From assembly GCA_012295275.1 (NCBI GenBank), contig CM022665.1, positions 3,736,667 to 3,774,166 of the forward strand: 37,500 bases of DNA, given 5' to 3'. Under the pieces are notes generated by a model that worked only from the letters and a program-made list of their open reading frames with translations, had not been told where the DNA came from and searched no databases. The stretch is from Chrysomallon squamiferum (lineage: Eukaryota; Mollusca; Gastropoda; Neomphalida; Peltospiridae). Below are positions 21,829 to 34,826 of this stretch, in pieces. Within the stretch, counting starts at the first letter, position 1. Each line of letters starts with the position of its first letter. Position numbers and translations under genes: made by a program.

Positions 21829-23589
21829 CACACACAAACGGACAAATACAGACAGACACAGACACAGACACACCCAGATAGATACATACACATACACACA
21901 CACTGATTTCACATTGTAACGAAGCATTAATTTTTAATATCAGCCACGCAAATACAAACGCACAGAAACGCATTCATTTTTATACATTCACACATACAAA
22001 CACTCACGCACACCTCAAGTTCATTGCTGAATTCATTTTAAAAATAATTTTTAATTACTTATCAATTATGGAGTGAATGTGGCTTATTTATTTAATTCTT
22101 GTTCATTATCAAATCCCAATAACGAATTTCGTGAACTAAAAAATATTTACTTCCATGAAAAAAAAAAAAAAAAGATTGTTAGAAAAACAGAATTCTCCAG
22201 AGTTCTTAAAATTAAACTTATTTTTAAGACACCAAAAAAAGAAACAACCACCAAATCATTTTAAAATTTTTTTCCATCAAGAAATATATTTATTTTTCTA
22301 CAGTATCTGTGTATTATTTATTTTAAGCACAGCAGCTACAAAAGATAAATAAATGAGGTTCAGAAATCCGCTCTGGGAAATTTTGACATATGTGATTAAG
22401 GAATAACATTTTCGAAAATTGTCAATCCTCAACAGAAATATTAGAGACAAAAAATAGCAGTTCGCTGTAACTGTGTTATTAAAAATCAATAAGAATTATA
22501 TTTGTGATAACTCATGAATTGTCTGTGGGATTCTTACGTTAAAGATATTTTAGTTTATCGTCAGCGGTTGCTTTCGTTTGTCACAGCTATGGCATAATAC
22601 AGCGTGGATTGGTCTGTGATATTTTGGTAACATTTTGCGCAGCATTTTACCCGCTGTGGAAAACAAATGAATAGCAGTTTTAACTCTGTGGGTGAAGCAT
22701 AAACAAATTACAACCGTTCACATTATCGAACATTTACTGTTTACACTACAGCTGACATGTTGGTGACGGGAAAAAAGAAAAAAAAAAAAAAAAAAAATAA
22801 GAGAAAGAAGAAGACTGTAATAATATAGTTTAACTTTTTTATCCAAAGCATTATCCGCAATGAAATTACAACCCTTCACATTTTTACATTACGTGATATA
22901 TACTGTGATGTAAAATAAATGACATTAGCAATTTTGACTGTTTTGGATATTATTATCTGTAAACACATTTAACCTTCCGTGAAAGGGAAAATAGCCTTTT
23001 TATTTTATTTTCATTCAGTACTTTTTTTTTCTTTCTTTTTCGTCTTCTTTTTTTTTTTTTTTTTTGTCGTAATACTTCAGGCGGCTCGCGCTATATATAA
23101 CTAACACGTTCAGCAGTAATCAGAAAACGAGGGTGTCTAAAGTTTGCACTTGGATAATTGCAGAAATTATGCCATTTGCTTGTTAAAACTGCAATTGGGT
23201 TTCCGCTCTTTAACGCAAACAACCACACGCGAGGACATTTCGTTTTGATGGAGTGTGTAACCAGCGAGTGACAAAATGTAAATTCAATTATTATTAATAA
23301 CGCAGCACGGTTTGGACAGTGATGCCCGTGCATCGCGTTGTCTTCTCGATCTGAACATGTCTGCAGATTTATCGCAAGGTCGAAGACATCACTGAGTCAG
23401 AAGTCTTTTTGCAAGGTTGTAAACATCGTGGCCATATTGATGGATCTGACAATAATTGTATTAGCGATGCAATGTTGTACCAGTGAATTGGAATTATGGT
23501 GTTTCTCATTGGCTTTTGTGACAAAATTTTGACAGATCTGTTGTTTTAAGCGATTATTTTAGACTCGTGAATGTGAATTAAAAATATAT
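20981..23589. other. no gene seen
   Basis: Unique AT-rich sequence with a (CA)n tract at 21789-21828, poly(A) near 22158-22173 and 22769-22798, and poly(T) near 23050-23065. A TATA-like string (GCGCTATATATAAC) at 23089-23102 has no supported transcript after it. Confidence 0.55.
21789..21828. repeat. (CA)n microsatellite with ACAG variants
   Basis: About 19 CA units with one break, then interrupted CAGA/CACA sequence to about 21903. Confidence 0.95.
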
Positions 23590-23594
23590 CTTTT

Positions 23595-24480
23595 GTCACA
23601 GATGTTAGACAAAGTTCTGAGAGAAATTTTGTATTAGCTGGTGCATTATACAATAAAGTTTATTATTTTCACGCTTTGTTTTGTGATATCGCCATTTTGT
23701 TATATAAAGTTTTGACAAGACTGCGTTATATACTGATAAAACTAAAAGTTCATGTAGAAATTTCCTTAAGGTATAAATATGTTAATATTTATATCAGTTC
23801 TATATGATATCCAATAACCGATGTACTGATGTACTGAACTATCATTACACTTGTATTATTCATTCTCTGTTACATAGAAAACTGTTTGATTAAGTGATAT
23901 ATTTAGTAGATATGAATTACTTTTTTCCTGCAATACGATCACTAATATGTACATTATATGTTTTCTATGTATGAGAACAAATAAACGACACATTTTTATG
24001 CTGATAATATGTTACTAAGCAGTCATTCATTAATTGTCCTCTTCAGATTATTTTCCTAGGATATCACCATTTGATAAAACTGTCGTAACGTCTAATATAG
24101 TTTATATTAGTGGCTTTAAATTAGAACTTATATAAGTTTACTTCAGGATATACCAGTATTAAGATATGTATATTTAACAATCAACATATGTTTTGTTCTG
24201 ATGTGTAGATCAACATTCATTTATTATTATGTCTTAAACAAACAATTTAAAAAAAAAATAGGGAGTAGAACTTTGGGGTTAACTGGTATACTTATTACAG
24301 GATTAACGGATGTGAATTAGGATTATATGTTTTTTTCTACGATGATGTAGTTTGCTAGACAAAGGTTCTGGCAGAATCTTTGAACAAAATGATATACTTC
24401 ACACTAGCTGATACGAAGTTAAAATTATGGGTTTCTCCAGCGATGTCACAGTTTGTTATGCAAAGTTTTGATTAGAAACC
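23595..24480. repeat. very degenerate ~95-101-bp repeat family
   Basis: GTTAGACAAAGTTCTGA (23604) and GTTATATAAAGTTTTGAC (23699) are 95 bases apart. AGTTTGCTAGACAAAGGTTC (24349) and AGTTTGTTATGCAAAGTTTT (24450) are 101 apart. They share an upstream GATGTCAC/GATATCGCC-like block and a downstream TAGCTG-like block. A possible further fragment lies at 24061 (ATATCACCATTTGATAAAAC). The resemblance is by eye and the middle part (23780-24330) is unclear. Confidence 0.4.
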
Positions 24481-24925
24481 GGAGGATGGAAACATAATCA
24501 TTCTTCTCCCAGAGGTTTACTAAGTTAGACAATACTCCATTACTTCTCTCTCTCTACATTCCGTCCTCATTATTTATAGAGCTTTTCACCCTGCGACTGA
24601 ATTCCCAATCCAGACATTACTTTCCCGTCAGAATAAAAGCTTTCTTTTAAAACAAGACATGATGATCTTGCACATTTTCACGTTGATTCCTTGTAGTCAT
24701 TTTTCTCCTGTAGTGTAAGCTTTTGCGTAAAGCGTGAATCTTATTATAACAGTATTACGAAACCTGTAATGGGAATAGCTTACTGCATAGTAATTGAATA
24801 TCTGGCTTTTTTGTCGACAAGATATATGAAATTTTAAAATCAAATGAACAGTGAATCATGCAAGACTGCAAACTTTTGAAATTCTGATTATAATTACTGT
24901 TACAACATCAACAGTAACATAAAGT
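24481..24925. other. no gene seen
   Basis: Unremarkable unique sequence without long ORFs or repeats. Confidence 0.6.
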
Positions 24926-25098
24926 TACTGCTATTACTACTATTACCACTATTTTTAAGAATTCTACTACTGCTGCTGCTACTACTACTACACTACTACT
25001 ACTGCTACTACCACTATTATTCCTACAGCTATTATAACCACGACAACGACAATCATGATAACAACAAGAAAAACATCTATTACTACTGTTGCTACTAC
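24926..25098. repeat. imperfect (CTA/CTG)n triplet tract
   Basis: TAC/CTA/CTG/CCA triplets with substitutions. The ORFs over it are low-complexity shadows. Confidence 0.85.
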
Positions 25099-25176
25099 AG
25101 GTTCCGGACCAATTATCCGGACTCCTTGGGGCCTGAGGCATTCCGGATTTCTGTATTTTCCGGTTTTCTGGTACCA
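25099..25176. mobile_element. possible pogo/Tigger-like DNA transposon terminal fragment
   Basis: Three TCCGGA hexamers (25103-25108, 25116-25121, 25142-25147) and a further TTCCGG occur in a GC-richer block, including AATTATCCGGAC. ATTATCCGGA-type motifs are typical of the termini of pogo/Tigger-like Tc1-mariner elements. No transposase, partner terminus or TA target duplication could be established. The block sits between two triplet tracts, as if inserted in one longer tract. Confidence 0.35.
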
Positions 25177-25289
25177 AGGCATCTAAATACGCAAATAATT
25201 AGGCATAAACATTTTAAACCAAAAACATAAAGAAAAATTGACGATACACAACAGTGGCTACTCGACACATAATCAATGCGGCGAGTGAA

Positions 25290-25540
25290 TGAACGCCACC
25301 ACCACCACCACCCCCACCACAACTACTACTACTACTACTACTGCTACTATTGCTATTACTAATTTTATTGTTACTGTTACTACTGTTACTAATTTTATTG
25401 TTACTGTTACTACTATTACTAATACTAATACTGCTACCACTACTACAACAACTACTATTTCTCTTACTACTGCAGCTTCTACAGCAACTACTACTGTTAC
25501 TGCTACTACGACTACGACAATTAATAATAAGAACAATAAT
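25290..25540. repeat. imperfect (CCA/CTA/TTA)n triplet tract with a 30-bp tandem duplication
   Basis: CCACCA and CTACTA triplets lead into two copies of a 30-base unit (25356-25385, 25386-25415) starting TTACTAATTTTATTGTTACT. Degenerate TAC/ACA/ACG triplets follow. The polythreonine and polyvaline ORFs are not genes. Confidence 0.9.
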
Positions 25541-27527
25541 GATGATGATTTGATAATACTGATGAGGACGACAGTGATGCTATAAAGATGATTATAATGA
25601 TGTATAAAATTTCACCTAACTGATGTTAATTAACAAACTAAAATTACAGTATAAACTAAAAAAATGAATCCCTAACAACAAAAAACTAACAGTTGGAGAA
25701 AGCATAGTAAAAAAAAAACAATATCATCATCATCATTATCAACAAAAACAAACAATAACTGAAAACAGAAGCAGCAGAAAAAACATATATCTAATCTAAT
25801 TTGATGCTGCATTTCTGGACAAATAAATTGTGTATTCGAAATAAATGCTATTGAGAGATAAAACCTGCAAATGCTGTGGTCTGCAGGTTATCTCGAAAGG
25901 GTATCCGTCTCTGGAGAACAAACGTAAAATTAATGTCAAACATTATTACAGAAACGATCGATAGAAAGCAAGTTACTGTTTCCATTATGGCGCGGAAAAA
26001 ACACGTATTTTACAATAAAAAGGCCAATGTGCAATGCAGAATTGTGTACGCGCATGCCAGCCTTGTGAATAAAGATGTAATTGAAGCAGAGCCCGATTAT
26101 TTTCTCAAGTAAAACGAAGCCGATCTAAATGGTGATTTGATGTTAACATTAACAATATTTTTCACAGTCCGAATCACAGATTAAAAAAATAATAAAAAAA
26201 TAAAAAAATAAAAAAATAGAAGAACTCAAAGAAATATGATGTTAAAGCTGATGGTTAAGATTAAAAATTGGAATAAGCGAATATGATGAAAATCAAGATA
26301 ATGTTAATGGTTAATATGAATATGGGAAACAAAGCAAAAAAAAAACAACTTGTTTAACAATAACAAGAAAAACGATGATGGAGATGAAGCAAAAATGATT
26401 ACATAGAAGACGTAAATATAGAAACGATACAGGGGATAATGAAAATATTTATAGAAATGTGATTTGTTGAGAAATAAGGACGACGAGGTAGACAGAACAA
26501 GTTTGTGAAAGAAAAAAAGTGAAATAAAAAAAAGCCTTGAAAAAAAAAAAAAAAAAAAGGTGATATAACGAGAAAAGAACCAGTCTCTGTATAAACCCGT
26601 TACTTAGTCCGGTCATGTACTGTTTCACTAAGTTTCACACTGCTTGTTTAGCATAGGCTGTGGTATGTGCTTTCCTGCCTGTCTAAGGGAGGGTTCCTAT
26701 AATCACCCCCTTATTCTATTAAAAAAAAAAAAAGTAGAGAACGGTAGCGGCAGTGGGTTTGTTGACTTACTAGCTGTACACATTAATTACAGATGTAAAG
26801 CAATAAAACTGTTCTTTAAAAATGGGTAAAGTGCGTTATTAACAAAATGTCACGTTCGTTTTTATTTAAACCCAGCTCTCATAATTTTCTTCCAGCGTCT
26901 TCGTGGATGTCTGACATCGAGTTAAAGTTAATTATTTTAAAATAACATTACTGCTAACGCCTACAAATGTATGTACAACCTACAAACGATCCTCGTGAAA
27001 ACGTTGTTTAAAATGACTTATTAGTGGAAATGGTGCACAAAGTTATTTACATTTCTTATCAAGTTTGATGGTCTCTAATTTCAATCTGTATTCCGACTTC
27101 TGCTTGGCGCGCCTGCGAGCGAATTGTGATCAGACTAACGAAAGGTGATTTCTGCGAATTTTGCTTTCCGATCAGCTGTTATTCGTCTAATGAATACATT
27201 GATTTACTACCACGGATCTCACGGCCGTGTTTAACGCTGTAACCACGTACACTTGTTCGTACTTGTCTGTGCCAGTGATTCACGCAATCGTGATTTTTAT
27301 TCTGTAACCTAATACAGTGATGTAGCCTTGACAATTTAGACGGTCCGGCAATAAAAATAATCACGTAAGTCTAAGACTTCTGAATTTAGGTCTGGTAGGT
27401 TGTGGAATGGTATTTCGGAATCGAGCGATTTGGAGAGAAGTGATTCGATACCGTTTTTCATTAATTTTTTCTCCTCACTATTCAGTTCTTGCTATTGTAG
27501 ACATATAATTTATTCTGATTCACAGTC
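25541..27527. other. no recognisable gene
   Basis: Unique sequence with several short A tracts (26185-26217, 26539-26558). A 78-codon plus ORF (25876-26112) is not low-complexity, but it matches no family I know and has no supporting signals. Confidence 0.5.
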
Positions 27528-27595
27528 TGTCAATGGTTAAGACGTAATAGATTACGCCAGTGGGTTGTCGGATCAACTCCCGCTATCGATTATGC
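27526..27595 (+). mobile_element. tRNA-derived SINE head
   Basis: GTCAATGGTTAAGACG (A-box/D-arm-like, 27529-27544) is followed by GTTGTCGGATCAACTCCCGC (27565-27584), close to the B-box consensus GGTTCAANTCC. The spacing fits a tRNA-like head. The 3' acceptor arm is not evident, so this is a SINE copy or tRNA pseudogene. Its head differs from the other SINE fragments here, suggesting several families. Confidence 0.5.
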
Positions 27596-28646
27596 TTGAA
27601 GACGGAAAGTACATAACGATTTCTTTCTTTCTTCGCTTATTGATTTTAACACTAACCTGCTTATTCAATCCAGGCTCGTAAATTTCATGCTAAGACATCC
27701 AGCTTACATGTTAGCTGAACCAAAATAAATTCAGCTGAAATAAAATGAACAAACAAAAGATGGGGGAAAAAAAAGAGAAAAGAATACGCTGTGGTTTTAC
27801 TGCAAACTAGGACGTAGGAACTGTGAAAATCGTCCATTTTGAATTTGGTTAAATTATTCACTGGGTGATTTTGTAGAACTTTTCGTACAGAATTACACTC
27901 ACTCAATCCTAATATAATTAACCAGCACAAAAACAATTTGTTGGGTAGTTTTGTTTGGTCCGGCATGGGAGAGGGTGAGGGTTATTTTAAGTAATGACTC
28001 TGCTGCATTTATTTTTAATTACCGCATAGAGATATTTTTATTATTATTATTATTATTTTAACATGAATTTTCTCAAACACACACACAGAGACACACATAT
28101 ACGCATATACACAAATCACGAAACACAGGCAATAATATACATCCTCTTTGAGCACTGGCTGGAACGATACATAAATCAAAACCGAATCCCTTACGTCACG
28201 ACGCAGTCAGAAAGCGATCAGTCAATACACTTTCAACAGCAGCACGCCAGATAGTTCTTAAGAAACAAAGATAGAAACAATACGTCTAAATTTAATTGAA
28301 AGATTTATTTCCATGCAATGTTCTCTGTCTTAATATTTATCTCAGAATCAAAACGTCTGGAAGTAAAATGGCAGGTTATTTATTGATATGAAAACATTAA
28401 TCTGAAAAGTCGCGATTTTCTGTTCGTCTTTCGTTCATTTGATTACTCTCACCCAAAGCGGAGACCTCCCTGATAAAACCAATCTCGTTTCCGTGACGAA
28501 TCGTTATTATATTACCATATCAAGTAATAAGATCTCTAATATTTATAAGAATTGATTTGCAATATATCGTTGATCTTATGATGTCACAGAATTTGACATG
28601 CTGGTGTTTCCGTATGAAATAACTGCAATACTGAATATTATATTCT

Positions 28647-28673
28647 AAAAGAAGAAAAAAAAAAAGAAAAAAG

Positions 28674-28704
<31 letters not shown>

Positions 28705-28730
28705 AAAGAAAAAAGAAAAAAAAAAGGAAG
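28647..28730. repeat. poly(A) tract with scattered G
   Basis: About 80 bases of A with isolated G, homopurine throughout. Confidence 0.95.
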
Positions 28731-28980
28731 ATAAATTCATATTTCGATTTCATCCTGTTTAGACAGATAACATTTTTCCAATATTTCATCAGAAGCCTCG
28801 GTAAAAAATGATGAACAGGATTTTATTGCTTTTCGTTTTCTTTTCTTTCTTTTTAATACTTCTGAAAGATTTAATAGTGTACCATATAACACCATGACGT
28901 TAGAGACTCCGAAAATTTAAAGACTGGTGCAGAATTAATAGAAAAAAAAAAAATAGTAGCTCGCCTAGGGCCTTCTGGAT

Positions 28981-29102
<122 letters not shown>

Positions 29103-29460
29103 TTTTTGTAATCAAGAATTAATGCTTGAAATGATTTGTTTTTGTTTTTGAATGTAATAATAATTAGGTATAAAAATAAATAAGTAAATAAATAAATAAA
29201 TAAATAAAATAAAAAAAGACCTAAAGAGCACCAAGTATGACAAGAAAACTTAAATTGATTTTTATCGAACTATGAAGCCTCACGTTTTCTAAGTCATAGC
29301 TAGACGTATGCTGAAGTTACATTTATTATTTGCTCATATAGTACAAAATCTCAGACACAAACACAAAGATAATTCATATTCTAAGACAAACCCCCCAAAA
29401 ACAGATATATTTCATATTAATGTTTCAAACAAAACAATATAATAAATATATGTTTCAAGC

Positions 29461-29514
29461 AAAACAAAACAAAACAAAACAAAACAAAACAATATATATA
29501 TATATATATATATA
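29461..29514. repeat. (AAAAC)n followed by (TA)n
   Basis: Six AAAAC pentamers followed directly by about 11 TA units. Confidence 0.95.
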
Positions 29515-29872
29515 CTTTTATTTTTAAACAATAACATGACTTCAATTTGTCAACTCAGTCTGTTACACAAACAGGCACTGACGCAGAAACAAGTGAAATC
29601 TGGTTGAATGACGTGGCTATTTCGCTTGACTGCGAGGAGTTTAAGGAACGCTAAGAGCATGACTGAAAAACGCCAACACGTGCGTCCCACTATTAACACA
29701 GCGTCTCTGCTCCAGCAAACCTGACAATAAACCTTCAGCAAGCCTCGTTACGCTGACAACGTACTTTCTGAAATCTTCGCCGAACCTGTCGCAGGAATTA
29801 AAACAGATTATTTTCAGTGTCAAGTTGATCTACTTCACATAATTATGTACCTCGTGCGATCATTTTATTTCT

Positions 29873-29881
29873 ACAGACAGG

Positions 29882-29912
<31 letters not shown>
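29873..29912. repeat. (CAGA)n tetranucleotide repeat
   Basis: About nine CAGA units with one GGCA variant near the start. Confidence 0.95.
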
Positions 29913-29914
<2 letters not shown>

Positions 29915-30367
29915 CACCCACACATTTATTTATTTATTCAATGGTGAAATAAGAACGGCAAATAAAATGACAAGATATACTAGATAAAGAAGTCGCATGA
30001 TTAATGTTCTTCTCAAAACGTCCACAGACGTTTTTCTGTTCCACGCTGTTAACGAAAGTCAGTTGTTTTGCGGTTTACTGTTTATGATTAGGTGCATGTA
30101 AAATTGTTTTATAATAAAAAAAAAAAATAAAATTTAAAAAAGCCGGATGACGCATGGCGGATTTTATTTTTATTTACAAAATATTTTTGAAGGTTGGAAT
30201 CTGCAGAAAAAGCCGTTGTGGGCTAATTTGAATACGAGTGAAAGATAACTCTGTAGTGACATCAATTTGTCTCGTTGTCGAGTAACGGCGTCACGAAGCA
30301 ATCACAGGCGACATGAAATGCACGTTCTTTCAGTTGGTAAGCAAGATTTGGGGGCTTAATTAAAACA

Positions 30368-30500
30368 TCAAAAAAAAAAAAAAAAAAAAAATATTGAGAA
30401 AATGTATAGTGTTGGGAAAATATCTGAATGTGGGCCAAGATGACAAACTGCTTATTTTAAATAGAACTAAATAAGAAAACAACAACAACAACAACAACAC

Positions 30501-30536
<36 letters not shown>

Positions 30537-30765
30537 TAAAATTAAAATTAAAAAAAAATAAAAAAAAAAAAAAAAAAAAAAAAAATAAATAAAAAAAAAA
30601 ATAAAACAAATAAAATAATAATAATAATAATAATATGAGAAAGAAGAAGAAGAAGAACAACAACAACAAAAACCAACCCAACAGCAACAACAACAACAAC
30701 AACGAAACAAACAAAATATGTACAGAATAAAGAATATATTTAAAAAAAAAAAAAAAAAACCCCTG
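30368..30765. repeat. compound low-complexity block: poly(A), (CAA)n, (CA)n, (AAT)n, (GAA)n
   Basis: Poly(A) at 30370-30391, (CAA)n at 30478-30500, (CA)n at 30503-30533, long A-rich runs at 30549-30605, (AAT)n at 30614-30634, then GAA and CAA triplets and poly(A) at 30741-30759. The plus strand is almost free of T over much of this. The two long minus-strand ORFs here (about 30360-30828) are F/C/Y-rich translations of it and not genes. Confidence 0.95.
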
Positions 30766-31749
30766 AAATGAAGTATAAGTCTGTAACAAAACAAAACAAA
30801 ATGAAATGAAGCAGCTGATTAAGAACAAACAGTTAACATAAGCTTCATAAACTGTTTCACAAAACGTTTCAAAAACACATGATCTTATTACAGTGTCTTC
30901 ACTACGTCTATTTTATTATCTTCCAAAGCCGATAAAACGAATAAAACTGAAACAGAAAACAGACAAAATAACAAAGACTTTTTTTTTTTTTTTTTTTTTT
31001 CCGGACCAGTGATCGACAAGTTTCTTAAGCCGATTTGCAGTCGGGAAGGAAAACACAACTGTTCGTTTGAAGACCGGATAGCAGTTTTCAGTGAATGGAT
31101 GTTTAACGAGGCCTCCACGTTTATTAGGTGTGAAACACATGCCTCTTTGCATAGCGATAAACCGAGAGAAGAAACTCACTCCACAGTCTACCCTTACCGA
31201 TTAGCAGCAAGTGATCTGTAATATGAACCTTCCCGCAGAACCTTAGAAAGCAAAATACCACAAGATTTTACCATTCTGTCTAAGGAAGTGTGTGGAATGG
31301 GAAATAATGAAAAGAATGCACTGAGAATTGATGGCGCTTTAATGTAATAAACTATAATAGATACTGTAATGGTATCATTGTTTTACATTTTAAATCAGTA
31401 ATATAACTTTATGGTATTATATTACTCATCGTTTGAAACATTATATAAAATACCACACAAACATAAATCTGGATTGTGTGTGTATTCTAAAGTTGTTAAC
31501 AATAAGGGACCAGTTTTACGACAGCACTATGTATTCATTGGTAAAACAGTTTTCATCTTATAATCATCTGCCTGCAATCACAAATGAATGAATGAATAAA
31601 TAAATAAATAAAAAAAGCTAAGCATAACAAAACAAAACAAAACAATCAATCAATCAACCAGTCAAACAAATCAGTTAATTAATATACAAAATAAAATAGT
31701 ATGCTAATAAATGAATATATAAATAATATAAAAAATAAAATAAAGAAAA

Positions 31750-31785
<36 letters not shown>

Positions 31786-32370
31786 ACCAAACAAAACAAA
31801 ATAAGTTAGTAAGTGAATGAATGACTGAATTAATAATATAATATAATATAATATAATATAATAAATAAATAAATAAATAATTAAACAATGTGCAGTTGTC
31901 AAGACAGGAACAAAAAAATGCAGAAGATCATAATTTATTATCCAAAAACAGTGTCTTCCTTCCTCGCTCCGTTCTCGTATTCTTGAAATATAATTTATGT
32001 CCGAAGAGTGTTTATTTGTTGAAGTAAATCTCGATAACTTCCTGAAGACCGAGGAAATGAGCATGTTCTCGAACGATTCAGAAATGATTTTATCACGTTT
32101 TCATCGTTCTGGACGTGTTTCCAGCCGCTATCAAATGGCAAGGGAAAAAAACACGTCTTTCATGTGGACGCGGCCGATCTTGAATCCTGTTTTATCCAGT
32201 TCGGAATGCGGCGCGTCAGTGAAGCGAGGGACAGTTATGTTTATGTTGGCATTGCTGGCTCTACCTGTCTACACCAAGACAACAAGGAACCCAGAATATT
32301 TCACATGCATTCACGGTCAACATTGGACAAGGTTTCATTTGACCCAGTTTAGAAATGTATTGAGTTGATG
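30766..32370. other. no recognisable gene
   Basis: Unique sequence plus AAAT and ATAAT runs (31590-31880). The ORF at 31997-32368 (plus, 123 codons) is not low-complexity but has no recognisable domain. Poly(T) at 30980-31000 precedes a CG-richer unique stretch (31001-31210). Confidence 0.5.
31750..31880. repeat. (AAAT)n and (ATAAT)n repeats
   Basis: About nine AAAT units at 31750-31786, an (ATAAT)n pentamer run at 31832-31862, then more AAAT. Confidence 0.9.
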
Positions 32371-32408
32371 TCTCTCTCTCCCCTCCCTCCCTTCCATCTA
32401 TGAACCAA

Positions 32409-32510
32409 TCTGTCTGTCTGTCTGTCTGTCTATCTGTCTCTATTTTTCCATCTGTCGTTCTGTCTATTTATTTATCTTTTATGTATGTATGTATATATAT
32501 ATATATATAT
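32409..32510. repeat. (CTGT)n and (TA)n repeats
   Basis: Six CTGT units at 32409-32433, interrupted CTNT sequence, then ATGT units and about ten TA units to 32510. Interrupted AGACA/AGATA sequence follows to about 32630. Confidence 0.9.
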
Positions 32511-32960
32511 AGACAGAAAGAGATAGTTGCACAGAAAAGAATAAATACATATAGACACATAGACAGAAAGACAGATAGAAAGACTGAGAGACAAATATAT
32601 AAATAGACAGATAGAGAGAGAGAGAAAGAAACGTGAGTTAGATGTATCAGAGATTTTTTATTTATTTCACTATGTCATTTCAAAATAATTTCAAAATAAA
32701 ACAGATAAATAAAAAAAAAAAAAAAAGAAGAAGAAGAAGAAAAATTAAACTGAAGAAATGAAAACAAAAAGAAACAGATAAAAAAACGAAGAAAAAGAAG
32801 AAGAAGAAGAAAAAAAAAAAACCATAGTCATCACTTCAGTTTTATGGCTCCACGAAGTAATTTAACTTTCATTTACTTTTATACAGCTTTGCTAGATTAC
32901 ATTTTTTTTATTTTTTATTTTAAATGGAAACTATTCGATTCTTAGATACAACCATCTGTG

Positions 32961-33007
<47 letters not shown>

Positions 33008-33050
33008 ATCACTTTATTTTTCACAACCGTGATTCACTACATTGATTGTG
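32511..33050. other. no gene seen; A-rich
   Basis: A and GAA tracts at 32706-32740 and 32790-32820, then a 44-base poly(A) at 32961-33004. Confidence 0.8.
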
Positions 33051-33266
33051 TCAGGGTCTTCGGCATGATGAAACTGTACTTGACTCTTGAGCTATCGATT
33101 TTACAAAACCAATCATCATGGCTAATAGAATTTCTCGATGCACGGGCTTGTCTGAGGGCGGCGTTGATACCACGCCGGCTGTCAGGAATTCCATGTACGC
33201 CCAGCGTGAAGTTTGTGAGACTCTTTTTTTCAGATAATGGTGTGTAATAACAGTCTCAGCAGGCAA
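33051..33266 (-). other. unrecognised 71-codon ORF in a GC-richer patch
   Basis: The stretch 33060-33220 is richer in GC and CG than its surroundings and is free of simple repeats. The minus-strand frame gives a non-repetitive peptide that I cannot assign. The opposite frame is also open. No TATA, splice or poly(A) signals tie it to a transcript. It could be a lone exon, a decayed mobile-element fragment or chance. Confidence 0.15.
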
Positions 33267-34793
33267 ACAGTTTTAATTTTTGTCATGTACCCCGCGCGTC
33301 TGTTCATAAGCAAAAAGTTGCGCTGTGTGCGATACACAGTGAAATAAATTACATACTGTGAATTTGAATAAGTGTGTGTGTGTGTGTGTGTGTGTTTGTT
33401 AACAGTTTCCAGTTATGTGTCTAGGAGTTTACTTTTCCTATTTTTCCTTGTTAATTACTGATATTATATATTCTTTTATGTTTTTCTTCTGATAAAAAAA
33501 AAAATAATAATAATAAAATAATAATAATAATATAATAAATAACTAAATAAATAAATCAAAATGAAATCAAAATAAAATAAAAATAAAAATAAAGGGGAAA
33601 AGAAAGAAAGAAAAAAAATGAGACCTTTTCGTCAGTGTATTCATTATATCTGTCCCTGATTCAGTTAATCTTTTGAAATGCACATACATCATTTCAAGAC
33701 TAACGTACTTCTGGTTTTGGTCGGATAACCCTCAGACATTAGCGAAAGACTGTGCTGGAAACGGTGTGGGTAATTTTGTTTGGCATTCTTCCATTACAGA
33801 ATTGCCTGGTCCCGGAGAAACATCTCTCACTCGCCAGAGAGTTCTGTACAAGACTGACAAAGAACGTGTTAGTATGTTAAATTGTTAGTAAGAGCAGAAC
33901 ACAGCGTTAACGGTCTGACACTCGCTTGTCCAGTTACTGCGTGGCCGGTTTTCACTACAACAACACCGAGTTTTAGCAGAAGACAACAGAGAGGTATATT
34001 GTTTTACCTAAGCGTTTTACGTTAAACTTAAAACTAGAAAAACACCTGGCTTAACTCTGACGGGGAAAAAGATCAAACTAACCAGGAGAAAAGCGATAAA
34101 AATCAAGTTCGCCGATTCCTTTCGATTTCCTATGATAACTCTCTTTACTTGAAGATTGGGTTCAGATTTTGTTTTTAAACAAAACAGTAACAACAGCTTT
34201 GACACGGTAAGCGGTACAATGCGGTCTGGTTTTATTCAGCCATGTTTTCGTAAGAAATGTAAGTGAAGGAGAAACTTGAAACAAAATTTCAAGCGGAGCT
34301 TTTTTTTTTTTTTTTTTTATTAATTTATTATTTTTTTTTAGAATCAGAATTTGCTATTTAACTTTTGGAATAGGTTCAGAAATTAATCATGATAAAAAGA
34401 GAAGTTTGTGAGATATCTGGAGGCTAAACATTTATTTGTAAACTGATAAGATCAAACATGAAAATGAGTAGACATTTTAAAACGAGAGAAAACAATTAAC
34501 GGGTTCGTGAGTAACGGGTTTCTGGTTTCCGTCAAACAGTTCATAGATCTGCACTTTTAATATTAACAAGGACATAAAGCAAAAATAAAAAAATTCCATA
34601 CAGATATGTATAGTTATCATATTCAGTTTTGTTTTTTCTTTTATAAACTGAGGGTGCATTCGTATGTGTCTATATATATATCTGTGTGTATGGTTGTATA
34701 TATGTATGTATATGCATATATTTTTCAAGCAAAGTATCAGATATGTCTCAAACAAAATCAATTTTAAAAATACATGAAACCCATATATAAATC

Positions 34794-34826
<33 letters not shown>

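Noticed and set aside
23089-23102. TATA box and core promoter (GCGCTATATATAAC)
   Set aside because: TATATA strings are frequent in this AT-rich sequence, and no coding exon or transcript evidence follows on either strand.
25876-26112. 78-codon plus-strand ORF
   Set aside because: Plausible composition but unrecognised, too short and without supporting signals in an AT-rich eukaryotic intergenic region.
27106-27113. GGCGCGCC palindrome as a functional site
   Set aside because: A single 8-base palindrome without context is expected by chance somewhere in such a window.
30360-30828. Two minus-strand ORFs of 123-144 codons
   Set aside because: They are F/C/Y/L-rich translations of poly(A), CAA, CA and GAA tracts with no domain or signals.
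31997-32368. 123-codon plus-strand ORF in non-repetitive sequence
   Set aside because: The hydrophobic segment (FMLALLALPVY) could suggest a small membrane protein, but there is no family match I know, no start context and no other coding evidence.
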